Shown: positions 46,234-58,789, counted from the first letter of the stretch. The stretch: 64,000 bases of DNA from Megalonaias nervosa (GCA_016617855.1 JAECUM010006789.1:1-64000); one strand, 5' to 3'. Notes: a model not told the origin generated them from the sequence alone. Translations and numbers: made by a program.

Positions 46234-46859
46234 CTGAAATAAACCAAAAGAATAGTATGGGTAAAATCTAAAGTAATACTGTAAATGTTAATATCCGATG
46301 ATAAGCAGCTCATAATCACATGATAAACTGTAATTAGCCATCATTAAATGCTATAATATTACTGATATGTACATATATTTCAAAAACAGATTATTCAGTG
46401 TGGCCGTAAATATCTCTTATATAACAAAGTTCGAAATTTTCCTCCTGTTGTCATTCACTTTGTATTTTGTGTTTGAATGCTTTCAATAAAAGCCTCTGCA
46501 AAGATAATATATTTTCATTTATTCCTTTCTTGTTCATCAGGAATGAACAATACATTACACTGAAATGTTAGAGGGTGTGCACCAGTTGTGGCAACAAACT
46601 GATTACCTCACAATGATTAATTATTCTTGATTCTATGAAATGTTTTCTTAATGATTAGAGTAAAATGAAACACTAAATTTAAGGAAATTTTGTTTATCTG
46701 CAGCCTACAAATATTTTTCTACACAAAACCTGGCAAACAATCATGTGGTAACTGGATGCATGCAACAACTGATGCACATTCTCTACAAAGGACATTTAAT
46801 TTGCACGGCAGCTGATTCTAGTTCATATTATGAAATGACGAATAGGACACAAGTATTCC

Positions 46860-47470
46860 CAGCAATAAGCCTGTAAACTATATTTTGCAAGTGAGACATG
46901 AATCCTAGGAAATCAGTTCCAAACTTTAGTATTGTTTACTGTGTTTTGCAGGTAAAACATAAATCCTAGGAAATCAGTTCCAAACTTTAGTACTGTATAC
47001 TGCGTTTTGCAGGTGAAATATGAATCCTGGAATATCAATTACAAACTTTAGCACTGTATAATGTGTTTTGCAGGTGAGGCATAAATCCACTTGGGCTATA
47101 AGTTACAAACTTTAGCAGTGTATAATGTGTTTTGCAGGTGAGATACTGAGATATGAATTCCGGAATATAAATTACAAACTTTAGCATCATATAATGTGTT
47201 TCGCAGGTGAGATATGAATCCTGAAATATAATTACAAACTTTAGCATTGTATAATGTGTTTTGCAGGTGAGATAAGAATTCAAGGACATAAGATACTAAC
47301 TTCAGCACTGTATACTGTGTTTTGCCAGTGAGATATGAATCCTTGGATATAAGTTGCAAACTTTAGCATATTTAGCAGGTGAGATACAAGTCCTGGGATA
47401 CAAGTTACAAACTTTAGCAGTGTATAATGTTTCGCAGGTGAGATACAAATCTTGGGATATCAGCTGCAAA
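46860..47470. repeat. Minisatellite, unit about 60 bp (TGTGTTTTGCAGGTGAGATA...)
   Basis: About ten copies of TGTGTTTTGCAGGTGAGATA, GAATCCTGG.ATAT and AGTTACAAACTTTAGCA. Each copy carries TTTTGCAGGTGAG, an acceptor-like AG directly joined to a donor-like GTGAG on the plus strand. TACC is on the other strand, so these sites are not used by it. Confidence 0.93.
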
Positions 47471-47474
47471 TGTT

Positions 47475-48640
47475 AGCATACAATAATATTGTACTCATGT
47501 AGAAACTATAGCTATACAACTTTCAAAACCTTTAACACATCTTCCAATTACTAATGCCTCAAATTCAGCTACTGCCACCAGAAAAGTGATATTTTTGTTT
47601 TATCATTGACAAGCTCAACGTAGATATGGTCTTTACAACAATTACCTCTAATTTACATATGTATTTCTTGTGCTGTGCTAACAAGGATGCCCATCAACAT
47701 AAGAAAATGTATGTATCAAGCATATGCTTTTTAGTTTGTAGGAACTGCAATGCGGTATTTTCCAATTTAATTAGAAATATTCAGCTTAGTGGAATTTTCC
47801 TTAATTATGGAAAATGGTGTTTAACTCTTAAAATCCTGGTTGTACATTGGAAAAAAATTATGCACACTCATTCTATGGTCTCGCGTTCCTAACTTGTACA
47901 AATTAGGGGAAGGGATTAAAAACATCATGTTTAAATAAAATAAAATATAGGATTCAATACTCACTATGTTTTCTATAAAAAGTATAAAGGCCAAAAAAGT
48001 AGTATTTTCCACTCAGTTACAAGCATGTAGGCATCCCTGTATCGAGTGCAAAGTGAAGATTTATACATGTATTATATAGTACATCACATGACAAGTTTTT
48101 GCATTCCAAATGGCTGACTACATGGATCCATTTCAAAATGGTATGGCTTTCCCCTTTACCACATAATGTTATATTTGACTATACCTTTACCAGTGGGCAC
48201 TATTACCAAGCTCCCAAATTATATGTCATGTTATGTCATGTGAGGTACTGAATCTATTACTGCTTTCTTCATGGGAACTGTTCTCCTACATTGTTTCTGA
48301 GTATAGTACCCTCTCCTTTGTGAACTGTCCTCATACAGTGTTTCAGATGGCGTATAGTGTTCCCTCCTTTGACTCTTGTGCCATGCTCTCCTAAACACAC
48401 TACAGGAGAAAGTTCCCTCAGAACAAAGCAACAACTGATAATTATTTTTGGAACTATTTTCTTCAGTCAATTACCTCAATAATAAAACATACAAATATAT
48501 TTTTTAAAAAATGACAAAATGATCAGATCATCAATTATATAAATTGCATAACAAATGGTGTTCTGATTTCAAAGTCATCAAGAAATTTCAAAGATATTAA
48601 TTGACTAATATCAGCTTGTATTTGAAAAAATGATCAATCT

Positions 48641-48710
<70 letters not shown>

Positions 48711-49633
48711 TATATAAAATTACAGCTTAATATTTGATCACAAGCTTCTAAATGACAGAGAAGAAGCCTAATGTTGACAACTGAACAATACATTCATTTT
48801 AGTAAACCTACAAAAAAGCTTTCATAATGTAAAGAAAGAAAATGAAACAGAAATAAAGTGATCAACAAAGTACCATCAAAGGGAACAGAAAAGAAAACAA
48901 AATTATATAATATCAAGAAAAAGGGCAAAGTAACATTCCAAAGATTTAAGTTATTAACATGAAAGTAAATAATATGCAGAAAGTGAAATCAGAAGAAAAT
49001 GAGGAAGGAGGATGTAAGGATGATGTTTAAAACAAATGTTCACTTGAATCCAGTACTCACTGGCAACCATGCATTAATGTATTACCCTTGTATCTTACTT
49101 GCAAAAACGTCTAGGTAAAAATTTTATATTGCCTTAGCTTATCACTACTGAAAATGTGATGTGATGTCACACCATGATAACATAATGGAGATAACAAAGT
49201 AAAAATGTTTCAACAATATCTCTTCATTTTACATATGGCAGTGATTACAATATTAAAACAAATGTCTCATGACAGTATCGTCTCAGTTGTGCTGTGATTT
49301 TACCAGTTATTCTGGACTGTTTAAGTTTTGGATTTTATTATATTTTGATCACTGAAACAAAAGACAGCAGTCTGCTTCACTACATGTATTGTAGACTATT
49401 ACATTATTAAATATCTCTTTTTGGACTGTCAAAAGGTGTTTGTCAAAAGGTATTTGTCAAAAGGTGTTTAACAAACATGTTATGTATTGGCAGAAGTATG
49501 GACAAAGAGAGATACTACATGCCTACCACTTTAAGGTCATACATAAAAATGAGAAAATTTAAATAATTTAATTATGGCAGCCATTCAAGAATGGCTAATG
49601 ATGCATTTGCTAAAATACTATAGTGACACTAAC
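47475..49633. other. TACC intron, nothing recognised apart from a microsatellite
   Basis: Holds (TA)n-(GA)n at 48641-48715. The 79-codon minus frame at 48231-48470 has internal TAYTPSETLYED-like duplication but no family likeness or splice support. Confidence 0.4.
48641..48715. repeat. (TA)n(GA)n compound microsatellite
   Basis: About 11 TA units followed by about 24 GA units and a short TA run. Confidence 0.95.
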
Positions 49634-49696
49634 CTGAAGTTCCAATTCTGAGTTGCAGCTCTTGCAATGGAACTTTTCTCCATTTCCATGAAGTCA
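49634..49696 (-). other. Possible stop-containing cassette exon of TACC
   Basis: A 63-base minus-strand segment between an AG (actcacag) and a GT donor (CTTCAG then gttagt), in the intron between two phase-0 exons. In the phase needed to join them, its first codon is TGA. The rest is open and reads LHGNGEKFHCKSCNSELELQ. A multiple-of-three length, both splice signals and an opening stop would suit a regulated 'poison' exon, but the polypyrimidine tract is weak. It may be chance. Confidence 0.2.
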
Positions 49697-51592
49697 CTGT
49701 GAGTATGATTCTCTTTAGTTACAATACATGCAGTCAATTATGGACTAGATCCCCCAAATACAGCTAGTATATGGTCTGTACTCTCTTTAAATGTCATGCA
49801 GTCAATGTTGAGCACTGTCCCTAGTGACACATCAGCTGTGTCCACAGCATGTTTCAAACACAAAACTACATCCAAACCACATTTTTTGTAGATATATTAC
49901 AGCTGCTGCCTCAACCGGGAAGCAAAAATATTCTTGTACCAGATAAAGTATGGAATATAGAAAATTAGTGGTGAATCATTTTCAACTTCTTTCGTTCCTA
50001 CATTTTATAGTTAAAATATATCCTTATATGTTCACATGTGAAAATACACGATTTCACATCATTCCATTCAACACTTGACTCTGTGTGCCAACAAAAGTTA
50101 TACCTGCAGCATGAAAAATTAGCATTTTGCATGCCAGACTAATATCCACAAACTGCATTACCTTTCAGGTATGGAAATTATCCTTATTAAGATATTTACA
50201 TGCCACCATTTGTTTGTCACCAAAGTTATGTCCCCTGTACAACAGTGCCAACAATGTTAAAAACCCATTATGATGCACCATCCTTGGACTTGCTTTGTAC
50301 TTGAAGGGAGTAAAATAGTTCAAAAAATGTCAAAAATATAAATTTATTTCAACAGGCCAAGTCATTCCACACCTACCATTTTCTGAAATTGCTGACATTT
50401 TTATGATCAGCATCTGAAAATGATTAAAGCTGAGGTGAATTTACAAAACAGGGTGTATAAAACTGAGATGAATTTATAAATCAGGAGTGAATTTACAAAT
50501 AAGAGTGAACTTTATCTTCCAAGCTTGGACTCGGGAGCAAGTTTGGTATTTAATAAAATGTTCTTTTCCTGCAAATGCTGCACAGTATTTCATCCTGTGA
50601 TACAAATAGAACTATTATACCCACACAATTAAATATATCTAGTATTAAAGAAGGAAATGAAAATATTTTCTATTTTATCACTCTTGAGACATAGATACCA
50701 TGTTCACATTATTGTGTATGGAAGGAAAATTTTTAGCTCTTGCACAACTACATTTATTATTTATTTTTTCTCAAACGATTCTGTTCAAAAGCTGCAACTT
50801 TCATCAGCACTTCTTGACAATGGAAAACACATTCCATCCTTAATTACTAAATTGCATCAGGCCAGTAAGTGCATTAAATATTAGATGGCACAACAGATTT
50901 CATCTGAGATGTATTCAACAAAAGTTGCAATGAGATTCATGAATGTCTGTCTTATAGACTCTCCTGCCCTGTGCAAGTTTCTGGATGAATGCTTTTATGG
51001 AAAGGAAAGGAAAAAGCCAATGAGAAACTATATACAAAGAATAGAAAACTAACAAATTAGATGACTATTTAAAACATGCATTTCTTCTTTTTATTGAAAC
51101 CAATAAAGGAGGCATGCATATAAAATGGATAGATATAATGTAAATAATAGCTACTGGTAGGATCCAAAACATAGAAAGAAATGACGATTAAGATTTGCTA
51201 CCAAACATACCTGGCAATCTAGTGTTAGCAGCTCAAAGAAAAGATAATTCAAGTGTTACATGCCTAGCAAGCAGTGCAATTATATGTACAGCTGCATGTA
51301 CATAATATACGTGTACATTCCAATTAATGAGGTAAAGGGGAGATAACTCCTCTTGTACAGAACTCCACAGCCCCATGCAAGTTTTCGCCATGGAATCTTC
51401 CGCTTTTCCCAGTCTTTCACACATGGTGATTAAATTACCATCTATTTGAAAAACTTAGTCTCTGATTTCTTCAAGCCAAAAAACTCTTGCCCAACCTCCC
51501 CCTATATGAAAAAAAAAATTAATTTATTGTAAAGCCCCTTAATTATAAGAAAATTGGCCTGTTATGTCCTCCACCTCTTGATACTTTTGTAC
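49697..51592. other. TACC intron, nothing recognised
   Basis: AT-rich unique sequence between the possible cassette exon and the most upstream exon. No feature supported. Confidence 0.4.
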
Positions 51593-51670
51593 CTGTCTGA
51601 TCAAGGGATTAGGCCTCGTCCTGGTAGGCAGATAGTCTGGAGCATCGTAATACACTTCCTCGTCCCCGGG
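51593..51670 (-). CDS. tacc: TACC exon, acidic linker ahead of the coiled coil
   Basis: This is the most upstream exon I can support: 78 bases, phase 0 at both ends. The acceptor is cttatag before CCCGGGG and the donor is CAG followed by gtac. It encodes 26 residues starting PGDEEVYYDAPDYLPTRTRP, an acidic, tyrosine- and proline-rich stretch that looks disordered. It is clearly more GC-rich than the surrounding intron. It is assigned to TACC because it joins in phase to the next exon at 46233. Taken alone the 26 residues would not identify the family. The next exon upstream was not found in the remaining 12 kb. Confidence 0.72.
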
Positions 51671-53329
51671 CTATAAGAGCCAATAAAGATGACACAAATC
51701 ACCAACTAATAGGGTAACTAAATTTCCCAAAAACAGAGATGTGAGGGGAATGGGAAACTTGTCAAAGATGAACAGTACTAATTAAATAAAACTTTACTGA
51801 AGTTTTCTAAGAAAGAATTTCAGAAGATGAATTATAAAATACCGTATATTCCCTAATTAATAACCCACTCTAATTAATGACCCTCCTCCCTTTTTTAAGA
51901 ATAGAAAATTTAAAACTTACCATGAACATCATCATTTTGCTATCCATAAGTGCAAAACAAGAATAAAGTAGTCCACAATGATATTTTTAACATAATCCCA
52001 TTTGCATGTAACTTTCTGTAAAATTCACATAGTACAACTGCATTGCATTACTGATGCCTTTCAGAAACAGTCACACAGTGGAACTTTGTATAGTCAATGT
52101 CAATTCATTCTTCTGCTAATAATAATGCAACAATTTAAAAGAAAACTTTAGCATAGAGACTGTTAATAAACTTTAGGAACTTGTTTAATTATCAATCCAT
52201 GGTATGCAAATTACGATCGTCTTAAATTAGTGAATATAACATGAAGGTTATCCAAGTTTTCTCCTACCAAGGCAGCACCCCCCGCCATGTGTGCATGCTA
52301 TAGAATTTGATTTTTACTTGCATTACCATGCTGTAGTAATATTTTAAATGGCTCATTTCCTATTTCAAACAATGCACCAAGTTCAAAATAGTAAAACCAG
52401 TCTAATTTGATTACATAGCTATATTTTATTTTTCAGCTAAATTCTAAATTTTTCTAAGTTTAAAGACAACATAATAACAAGAAGATCAACATAATAAATT
52501 TCAATTTAATAACTTACTAATTTATGAAGAGTGGCAATGCTGTTGTATTACTAAACTCTTAACCTGCTACTGATGGGTCTAATTCCCTGTTGTTGTTATT
52601 GGATTCAGAGTTACAGTAGATGAGTCAACTTCCAGAAGAATTTCACATTTCCAGAATCAATTGCAGACAGTAACCAGTGTTATTATTTATTTAAAATCGG
52701 AAGGTGTGTAGTTCATGCCATCTGGCAATCATTTATAGGTAGGTGACTACTCTACTGATTTTGAATTACCAGTAACGGCTAGGCACAGCTTTGATTCAGC
52801 ATTTAAAAAATAGAGTATGTGGCATCATTTTGGAATGTTTGAGACGGCCTAAGGTAAGGAAACTAACTATGAATTGACCTTGTTTGGTTGAAATGGCTCT
52901 ACTGCAGTTCATTGGTAAACGGAAAGGATGATTCACCATACCCTAGTATTTTATACTATGTTCATAATGAAAAATGCCAACACACATTTTGGTCCTTCAT
53001 TATTCTTTACGAAAACCTGTGGGTTATATATGTCCATGGATAATCTATCTTTTACACACAATAGAAAAACTGTGGGTAATACACAAGTGTGTGTTATCCT
53101 TGGACGCTTGTTATATTCGCTAATTTATGGTACTCAGTCTACTGCCACCGGCCATCAGTCAGCTGACCTATCATCATCAGAATTTGTGTCATGGCAATCA
53201 GATACTGATAGCAAAATCTCGCTTCAAATGGTATGTTTTCTAGCACTTGCTCTTCAATTTCAACATCTTCTAGAGAAAACCCATCAATGGTGCACTATCT
53301 TCATCATCAGCTGAAATAAAAGATTCTCA

Positions 53330-54450
53330 GAACCATCAAGAGCTGAAGAAATGCTGCATTTCTTGAAGGATTTGGGTATGAATACGTGTGTAATAGTTAC
53401 CCATGACTCCTCAATCCATCTTAAAACCAGTGACTTGGGAGGGGCTCTGCAGTTACCACTTAACAGTTTTATCTACCTGGCCCTAACATAACCACTCATC
53501 ATACAGTTTAACTATTTTAGCCTTGAAGGGCTTATTCCAGGATACATCCACTGGTTGTAATTTTGATGTACAACCTCCTGGAATTACACATGTCTGTGTT
53601 GAAAAGTTTTACGCACATGGTGTTAAAAAATTTTATGCATGTCTTTCACTCTTGAGGTCTAATGGCCATGAAATGTGTTCCATACTAGCAATCTCCAGTG
53701 CTGATTATTTTGCACCACAATTTCTTCCACCAGAACAAAAAAAGCTCTGCTCACTGGCCCATGATATTTGCCCTGCACCTTACAAATATACAAAAAACCC
53801 ACATGGTATATCATAATTTGGGTAATGGTCACAAACCTGTCTTGTGTACCTGCAAGGCCAACTTAGGACCATCTGCAAACGCACCCAACAGTTAGCTTGT
53901 ATTTTTCACACAGAGTGGACAAAACTGAAATTTTCATTCTGGCCTTTAATATCATAGGTGCTTCTTCCTGGCATTTCCAAATACACAGGAGTTTCATCCA
54001 TGTTGCCGATTTCCGAGTTTTTCCTGGCATTTCCAAATACATGGGAGTTTCATTCATGCTGATAATTTCTACATTTTTCCTGGCATTTTCAAATACATGG
54101 GAGTTTCTTCCATGTTGCCAATTTCAAAGTCATTGTACACTCCAAGGTGCTGGATTTGTGCAGCGTATCATAAGAATTTGTCAATGAGCCCATCTGTAAC
54201 CTCAACAGATTTTTGCTAAATGTGAGTGGTTCTGAGAAAGCTAATATTGTAGCGCTGTTTAAATCTTGTGAACCAACTGTTGGAAGCTTTGAAAGACTGA
54301 TGTCCACTCTCTTTATGCCGATGCAGAGCTTTTCCAATTACTCCAACCACTGCCTCTCATCTTTCAGTAAACCATTCAAGCAGTTTTTCCTCTATGTCCA
54401 TGTACTTCAATGGCTTACCTGCTACATGTGACCTTTTTATTGGTTTCGAT
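53330..54450 (-). pseudogene. pogo/Tigger-type transposase, broken
   Basis: The upstream part (54213-54431) holds a CENP-B-type DNA-binding segment: KYMDIEEKLLEWF, then SNSWFTRFKQRYNISF. The catalytic-core start NMEETPMYL/NMDETPVYLEMPG occurs three times in tandem. After a stop, GAFADGPKL continues in another frame. The C-terminal part at about 53520-53590 reads VIPGGCTSKLQPVDV and NKPFKAKI, a strong signature of Tigger/Jerky/CENP-B-related transposases. At least six stops and several frameshifts are present. Confidence 0.75.
53967..54135. repeat. Three tandem copies of a 56-bp transposase segment
   Basis: CCTGGCATTTCCAAATACA starts at 53967, 54023 and 54079, each followed by GGGAGTTTC.TCCATG. 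Each copy encodes the (N)-M-(D/E)-E-T-P...M-P-G motif of the catalytic core on the minus strand. The 56-base period is not a multiple of three. Confidence 0.9.
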
Positions 54451-55105
54451 ATTGTCTCAATTTTTTTTTTGTTGATTTGCACCATTTTCGAACATGTTAT
54501 CTATCTACATTATATATCTTGCTGGCATGGTGTTTTCCTTTTGTTCACATTGTTACAATGTATATATCAATGTATAAATTACTAAAGTCACAGGCACACA
54601 TGTAGTGTTAAACATGATGCAATAGCTGCGTGGCAAGTTCAAAGACTTATCAGTCCTACTTCAACCAGCTGCTGAGTGAGAAAATGTGTTAATCGAATGA
54701 TCAGTTTAACTGCTAATTTTTACAATGACTGAATTTAGTGGCAGAAAGACCCCACATGTACAGGTGGTCATTAAAAGAGTACATCAAAAGAACAACTTTA
54801 GCTTTCATTATTTTTGTGCTCTAATAATTGCTCCCCCTCCTGAAAATGTAACACCCCTGGGGTTATCAACTGGGGAATATACGGTATGCCACTGCAACTG
54901 CTAGCAGATATTTGTGTGCAAAGCTCTAGTTTCTGAAAGAAAAAGAAGCAAGTGCAAGTATCCAACAACAAGAAATAGTAGTCTTGACCACTCAAGTCCT
55001 CATAAATATTAAATTCATTTTTTAAATTCAAAATTACCAATAAGCGAAAGTAATTCAATACTATAAAATAAAAATAAAGTCATAAACCTAGTAAATTTCT
55101 ACTAG

Positions 55106-55312
55106 ATATACTGCATATGCTCACTCACCAATTTCAAATGTAAACTGCACAAACCCAGATCTGCCATTGCATGATGTACTAGCAGATATGGGTCTATGTA
55201 ACCTGTTAAGATTGATAAGTAGAACAAACAACACAGATCCTGCCCTGCTGGTGCATTATGCAATGACAGATCAGGGTCTACATAGTTTGCAGTGGAAACT
55301 GGTACAGATGGT
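55106..55312. mobile_element. MITE family M (copy 5)
   Basis: CAGATCTGCCATTGCATGAT, AGTAGAACAAACAACACAGA and CTGGTGCATTATGCA phrases in family order. The ends are degenerate. Confidence 0.65.
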
Positions 55313-55314
55313 AC

Positions 55315-55999
55315 TAACTCCAAAATAATATTTGATTTATTTTGGTCCTGTACAAAGACACCAACCAAATTTGGTTCATGTCCATTTATTACAATCTGAG
55401 ATTTCTTTAGGCTCTTTTCCCCTCTAATAATACTGATAGCCATGCACTTATATGTACATCAACAACATTTGTCGATCCAACTCATTACATATTTCAGGCT
55501 GAAATCAAAAGAATTAATATAATCAAGTACCAAGTAAAGTTAAGAATAGATGAACTAATTAACAACAAAGTTGCAGTGGCAATTAGAAGAATTTTATTTT
55601 TTTCTGAGTCTAAGTATAAGATACTGATATGGTAAGAAAAACAATAACTAAAAAATACCAAACAATACTTGCATGTGAAAAATCTACAAATGCTTTGTGT
55701 AATAAAAGTCATTAAAAACAATACTGATTTATCCATTCTTGAATAACAATGTGATGCTAACTTTACTAATAAACTCTAAAAATACAATTTAACCAAGTCT
55801 CTCATACTACCAGGTCATACAATTTCTAAAATTCCATATTCTTAATGATATAAATTCAAATAAAAAGGGCACTGAGGAGTATGATAGAAGACAAGAGTAT
55901 TGGATTGTACATTATACGCCTACCCCATGCTTAATAATCTCTATTTAGGCACTAGTAGAACATGGTTCATTCAAGTAATTATTGACCAATGGGTCTCAA
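55315..55999. other. Upstream region, nothing recognised
   Basis: AT-rich. Whether it is intron or 5' flank of TACC is unknown. The 113-codon minus-strand frame over 55102-55443 mostly translates the MITE. Confidence 0.35.
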
Positions 56000-57010
56000 T
56001 GACCCACACCTTTGGTCAAGGTATGTGGTCTTGTACTAAACTTATTGTGTAGGAAGCATTATTTTCTTATTCAAATTGCCATATCCATTATCTGTGACCT
56101 TCAGGCCACAAAATCTACAGGTTCCTTTTTTCCTCATATGCAAGCCTTCCACAAACTTAGTCAACAAACTTACTCCAGCATATGGTTTTGTAGGGTCTAA
56201 GGCCATTCCTTAGCACAGGATATTATATAAATGGTGGACAGTGTATCTGGTGGAGGAAGAACCAGGGAAGACCACAAGATGAACCACTGACCTTGTAGAA
56301 CTAAAACTTGAAGTTTCACAGACTGGGGTGAGATTTGTGTGTGATCTGTAAAGGAGAGCACCTTAGGTCACTAGTCAATCTGGGGCCCCCATGTACTCCA
56401 GAATAAAGTTTGTTATGCAAAACCCATTTTTCCTTGCATCACAATTACCTTGACCTCTGACCTCAAAATCAACAGTCTTCTTCCATACCTTACATACAAG
56501 CCATCCCAAAAACATTTGTCAAGTTTAAAAGCCCTGAACCAACGTTAATGTGTAAAACCAGCTCTCTTTTAGTCACTGGCCTTTTTTTAAACACAAAATC
56601 AACAAGTTCCCTTCCTATGCAATGCACAAGTCATTTACAAACTTTCGTCAAGGTAAATGGTCAAGAACTGAATTTTTCGTGCATAACTAATTTTTATACT
56701 TTCAGATAATGACCATGACCATTTGACCTCAAACATGATAGGCATCTTCCTTACCCCAAGTGCAAGCAATTCTCAAAGTTTTGTCCAGGTCTGTGATATA
56801 GAACTAATTTATTGTACAGAAACAATTTTTCTTACTTCTTTCATAGCAATCTTGATCTTTGACATTTTGATCCCAAGATCGATACGTTTCTATGTTACCC
56901 ACTCCCACCAAGTACTAGCTGATCACAAAGTTTGCTAACTGTAGATGTGGATAACTCAAGTTAATGTACTGAAGAAAATTACTGGTAAAATATGGACAGA
57001 TGGACAACAT
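56000..57010. repeat. Degenerate tandem array with GACCTTGACC core (second copy), interrupted by a SINE
   Basis: Units near 135 bp carry CCTTGACCTCTGACCTC.AAATC, TCTTCCTTACC and CAAGTGCAAGC phrases at about 56074, 56444, 56575, 56717 and 56850. It is the same family as 1784-2640 in the same orientation. The SINE-like block 56186-56392 interrupts it. Confidence 0.7.
56186..56392 (-). mobile_element. SINE family A (degenerate copy)
   Basis: Shares GGTGGAGGAAGAACC.GGGAA, GTGAGAT.TG and a CACTAG.CAATCTGGGGCCCC head remnant with 4358-4606. The tRNA-like head is heavily mutated, so it is older than the other two copies. Confidence 0.6.
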
Positions 57011-57935
57011 CATAATACGCATGCCATAAGGCAGGCATATAAGACAAAACTTTGCGATGTTTAAATGACGATATTAACAAACTGATGGCATAGATACTGC
57101 TGCTGTGCTGTAAAACACCAAACCAAACCAATCTTCGACTTTAAGTATGTCTTCTTTTCATGAAGAAAACAGACATTGGGGAAGAAGAAAAACAAATCAC
57201 AAAGGATTGTAGATACAGTAGGGAAAATTAAAGTACCTTTTTAAAACAAATAAAAAAGGAATAAACTATGAAATAAAGTAATGCTTGTATCAAGCATTTT
57301 TCAGTAAAGGATGGAATAAAAAAAAATTCACATCATGCATGGTTTAAGGAGCCTAACTGTAAGACTAGTCTTGTTAACAAGCATTTACTGAACAATGTGA
57401 GCTTGTTAAGTTGCTTAGGCATTTGAAGCAAGCAAATACGTGTTTACTGATTGAATGACTATCCATAAATCACACCTAAAATTGCCTTACCATTCTAACT
57501 TTTATGAAAGAAAGTTGTCACTCGAGTTTTCAAAATGCAACAGCAACACTAAATTATAATGTTTTACATGGAATGACATGATTTGCTAATGAAACAGGTC
57601 ATTGCGACTTATATACCTTGGGTAAAATTAAGAGTAAAATACATATTGACTGAATGAGATTGACTATCCATTAATCCCACCAAAGTCTGTCTTACCTTGT
57701 TATTGTAATTTATGTGCAAGAATGTTGTCACATGATTTTTTACAATATAACTACAACATTAAAATTACAATGTGTTTACATGCATGACATAATTTTTGCC
57801 AATGACATAGGTCAAAGTGACCCATTTGCCTCAGGTAAAACTAACAGCAGAAAACGAATTATTTGAACCAAGCTGAAAAACAGTAAATAATACATAACAG
57901 TATAAAACCAAAGTTTGTGAACAGAACTTAAAGTA
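57011..57935. other. Upstream region, nothing recognised
   Basis: AT-rich. Two diverged copies of a passage of about 220 bp (ATTGACTGAATGA.ATTGACTATCCAT... AAGTTGTCAC) lie at about 57430-57640 and 57640-57850. Confidence 0.45.
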
Positions 57936-57939
57936 AGGC

Positions 57940-58785
57940 TGATTAGATGACTCAGATGTATTATTTTCACAGATACATGGAACTGGGTAGATGACTCAGA
58001 TGTATTATTTTCACAGATACATGGAAGTGGGTAGATGACTCAGATGTATTATTTTCACAGATACATGGAACTGGGTAGATGACTCAGATGTATTATTTTC
58101 ACAGATACATGGAACTGGGTAGATGACTCGGATGTATTATTTTTACAAACAGATAAAAGGAACTGGGTAGATGACTTAGATGTATTATTTTCACAAACAG
58201 ATAAAAGAAACTGGGTAGATGACTCAGATGTATTATTTTTACAAACAGATATAATGAACTGGGTAGATGACTCAGATATGTTATATTCACAAACAGATAC
58301 AAGGAACTGGGTAGATGACTCAGACGTATTATTTTCACAAACAGATACAAGGAACTGTGTAGATGACTCGGATGTATTATTTTCACAAACAGATACAAGG
58401 AACTAGGTAGACAACTCAGATGTATTATTTTCACAGATACATGGAACTGGGTAGATGACTCAGATGTATTATTTTCACAAGATACATATAACTGGGTAGA
58501 TGACCCTGATGTATTATTTCAACAAACAGATATGTGGAACTGGGTAGATGACTCATGTTTTATTTTCACAGACAGATACACTGAACTGGGTAGATGACTC
58601 AGATATATTACATTCGCAAACAGATTCATAGAACTCGGTAGATGACTCAGATGTATTATTTTCACAGACAGATTACATGGAACTGGGTAGATGACTCATG
58701 TTCTATATTCAGACAGATAAATGAAACTGGGTAGATGACTCATGTTCTATATTCACAGACAGATAAATGGAACTGGGTAAATACA
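57940..58785. repeat. Minisatellite, unit 44-53 bp (GGAACTGGGTAGATGACTCA...)
   Basis: About 17 copies of GGAACTGGGTAGATGACTCA followed by GATGTATTATTTTCACA and CAGATACAT. Two unit lengths differ by an AAACAG insert. The 111-codon minus-strand frame (58099-58434) is a by-product. Confidence 0.95.
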
Positions 58786-58789
58786 CAGA

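Larger units (their letters stand above)
403..51670 (-). other. tacc: TACC gene locus (partial, seven coding exons seen)
   Basis: The locus runs right to left and both ends lie outside the window. Coding exons are at 51593-51670, 46165-46233, 28595-28773, 17299-17342, 10188-10255, 8765-8857 and 403-509. Each has AG before and GT after on the minus strand, and the reading phase continues across all six junctions (638 coding bases). The joined product is acidic, rich in Glu, Lys and Gln and predicted coiled coil. The last four exons match the C-terminal TACC domain, with EFEKTIAQ, SDLHQRYE and NEEVLKKC in family order. TACC proteins bind microtubule plus ends and centrosomes with ch-TOG/XMAP215 and are controlled by Aurora A; that is family knowledge. 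Introns are 1.3 to 17.4 kb. Which paralogue it is cannot be told. Confidence 0.9.
51842..54884 (-). mobile_element. Full-length pogo/Tigger-type DNA transposon, dead
   Basis: Ends CCGTATATTCCCTAATTAAT and, reverse-complemented, CCGTATATTCCCCAGTTGAT, each followed a few bases later by ATAACCC. Both are bordered by TA (51840-51841 and 54885-54886). The 3.04-kb body contains a broken minus-strand transposase of the pogo/Tigger group. The terminal 12 bases are identical and the next 13 nearly so. It inserted about 170 bases upstream of the acceptor of the TACC exon at 51670, in the reverse direction relative to the window. Confidence 0.85.

Noticed and set aside
52928..53314. 128-codon plus-strand open frame
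   Set aside because: It lies within the Tigger-type element, antisense or downstream to the transposase, with no family likeness.
58099..58434. 111-codon minus-strand frame with repeated LSHLPSSLYLFVKIIH units
   Set aside because: Translation of a minisatellite whose unit happens to keep one frame open; similar artefacts occur at 31205-31498 and 47035-47359.
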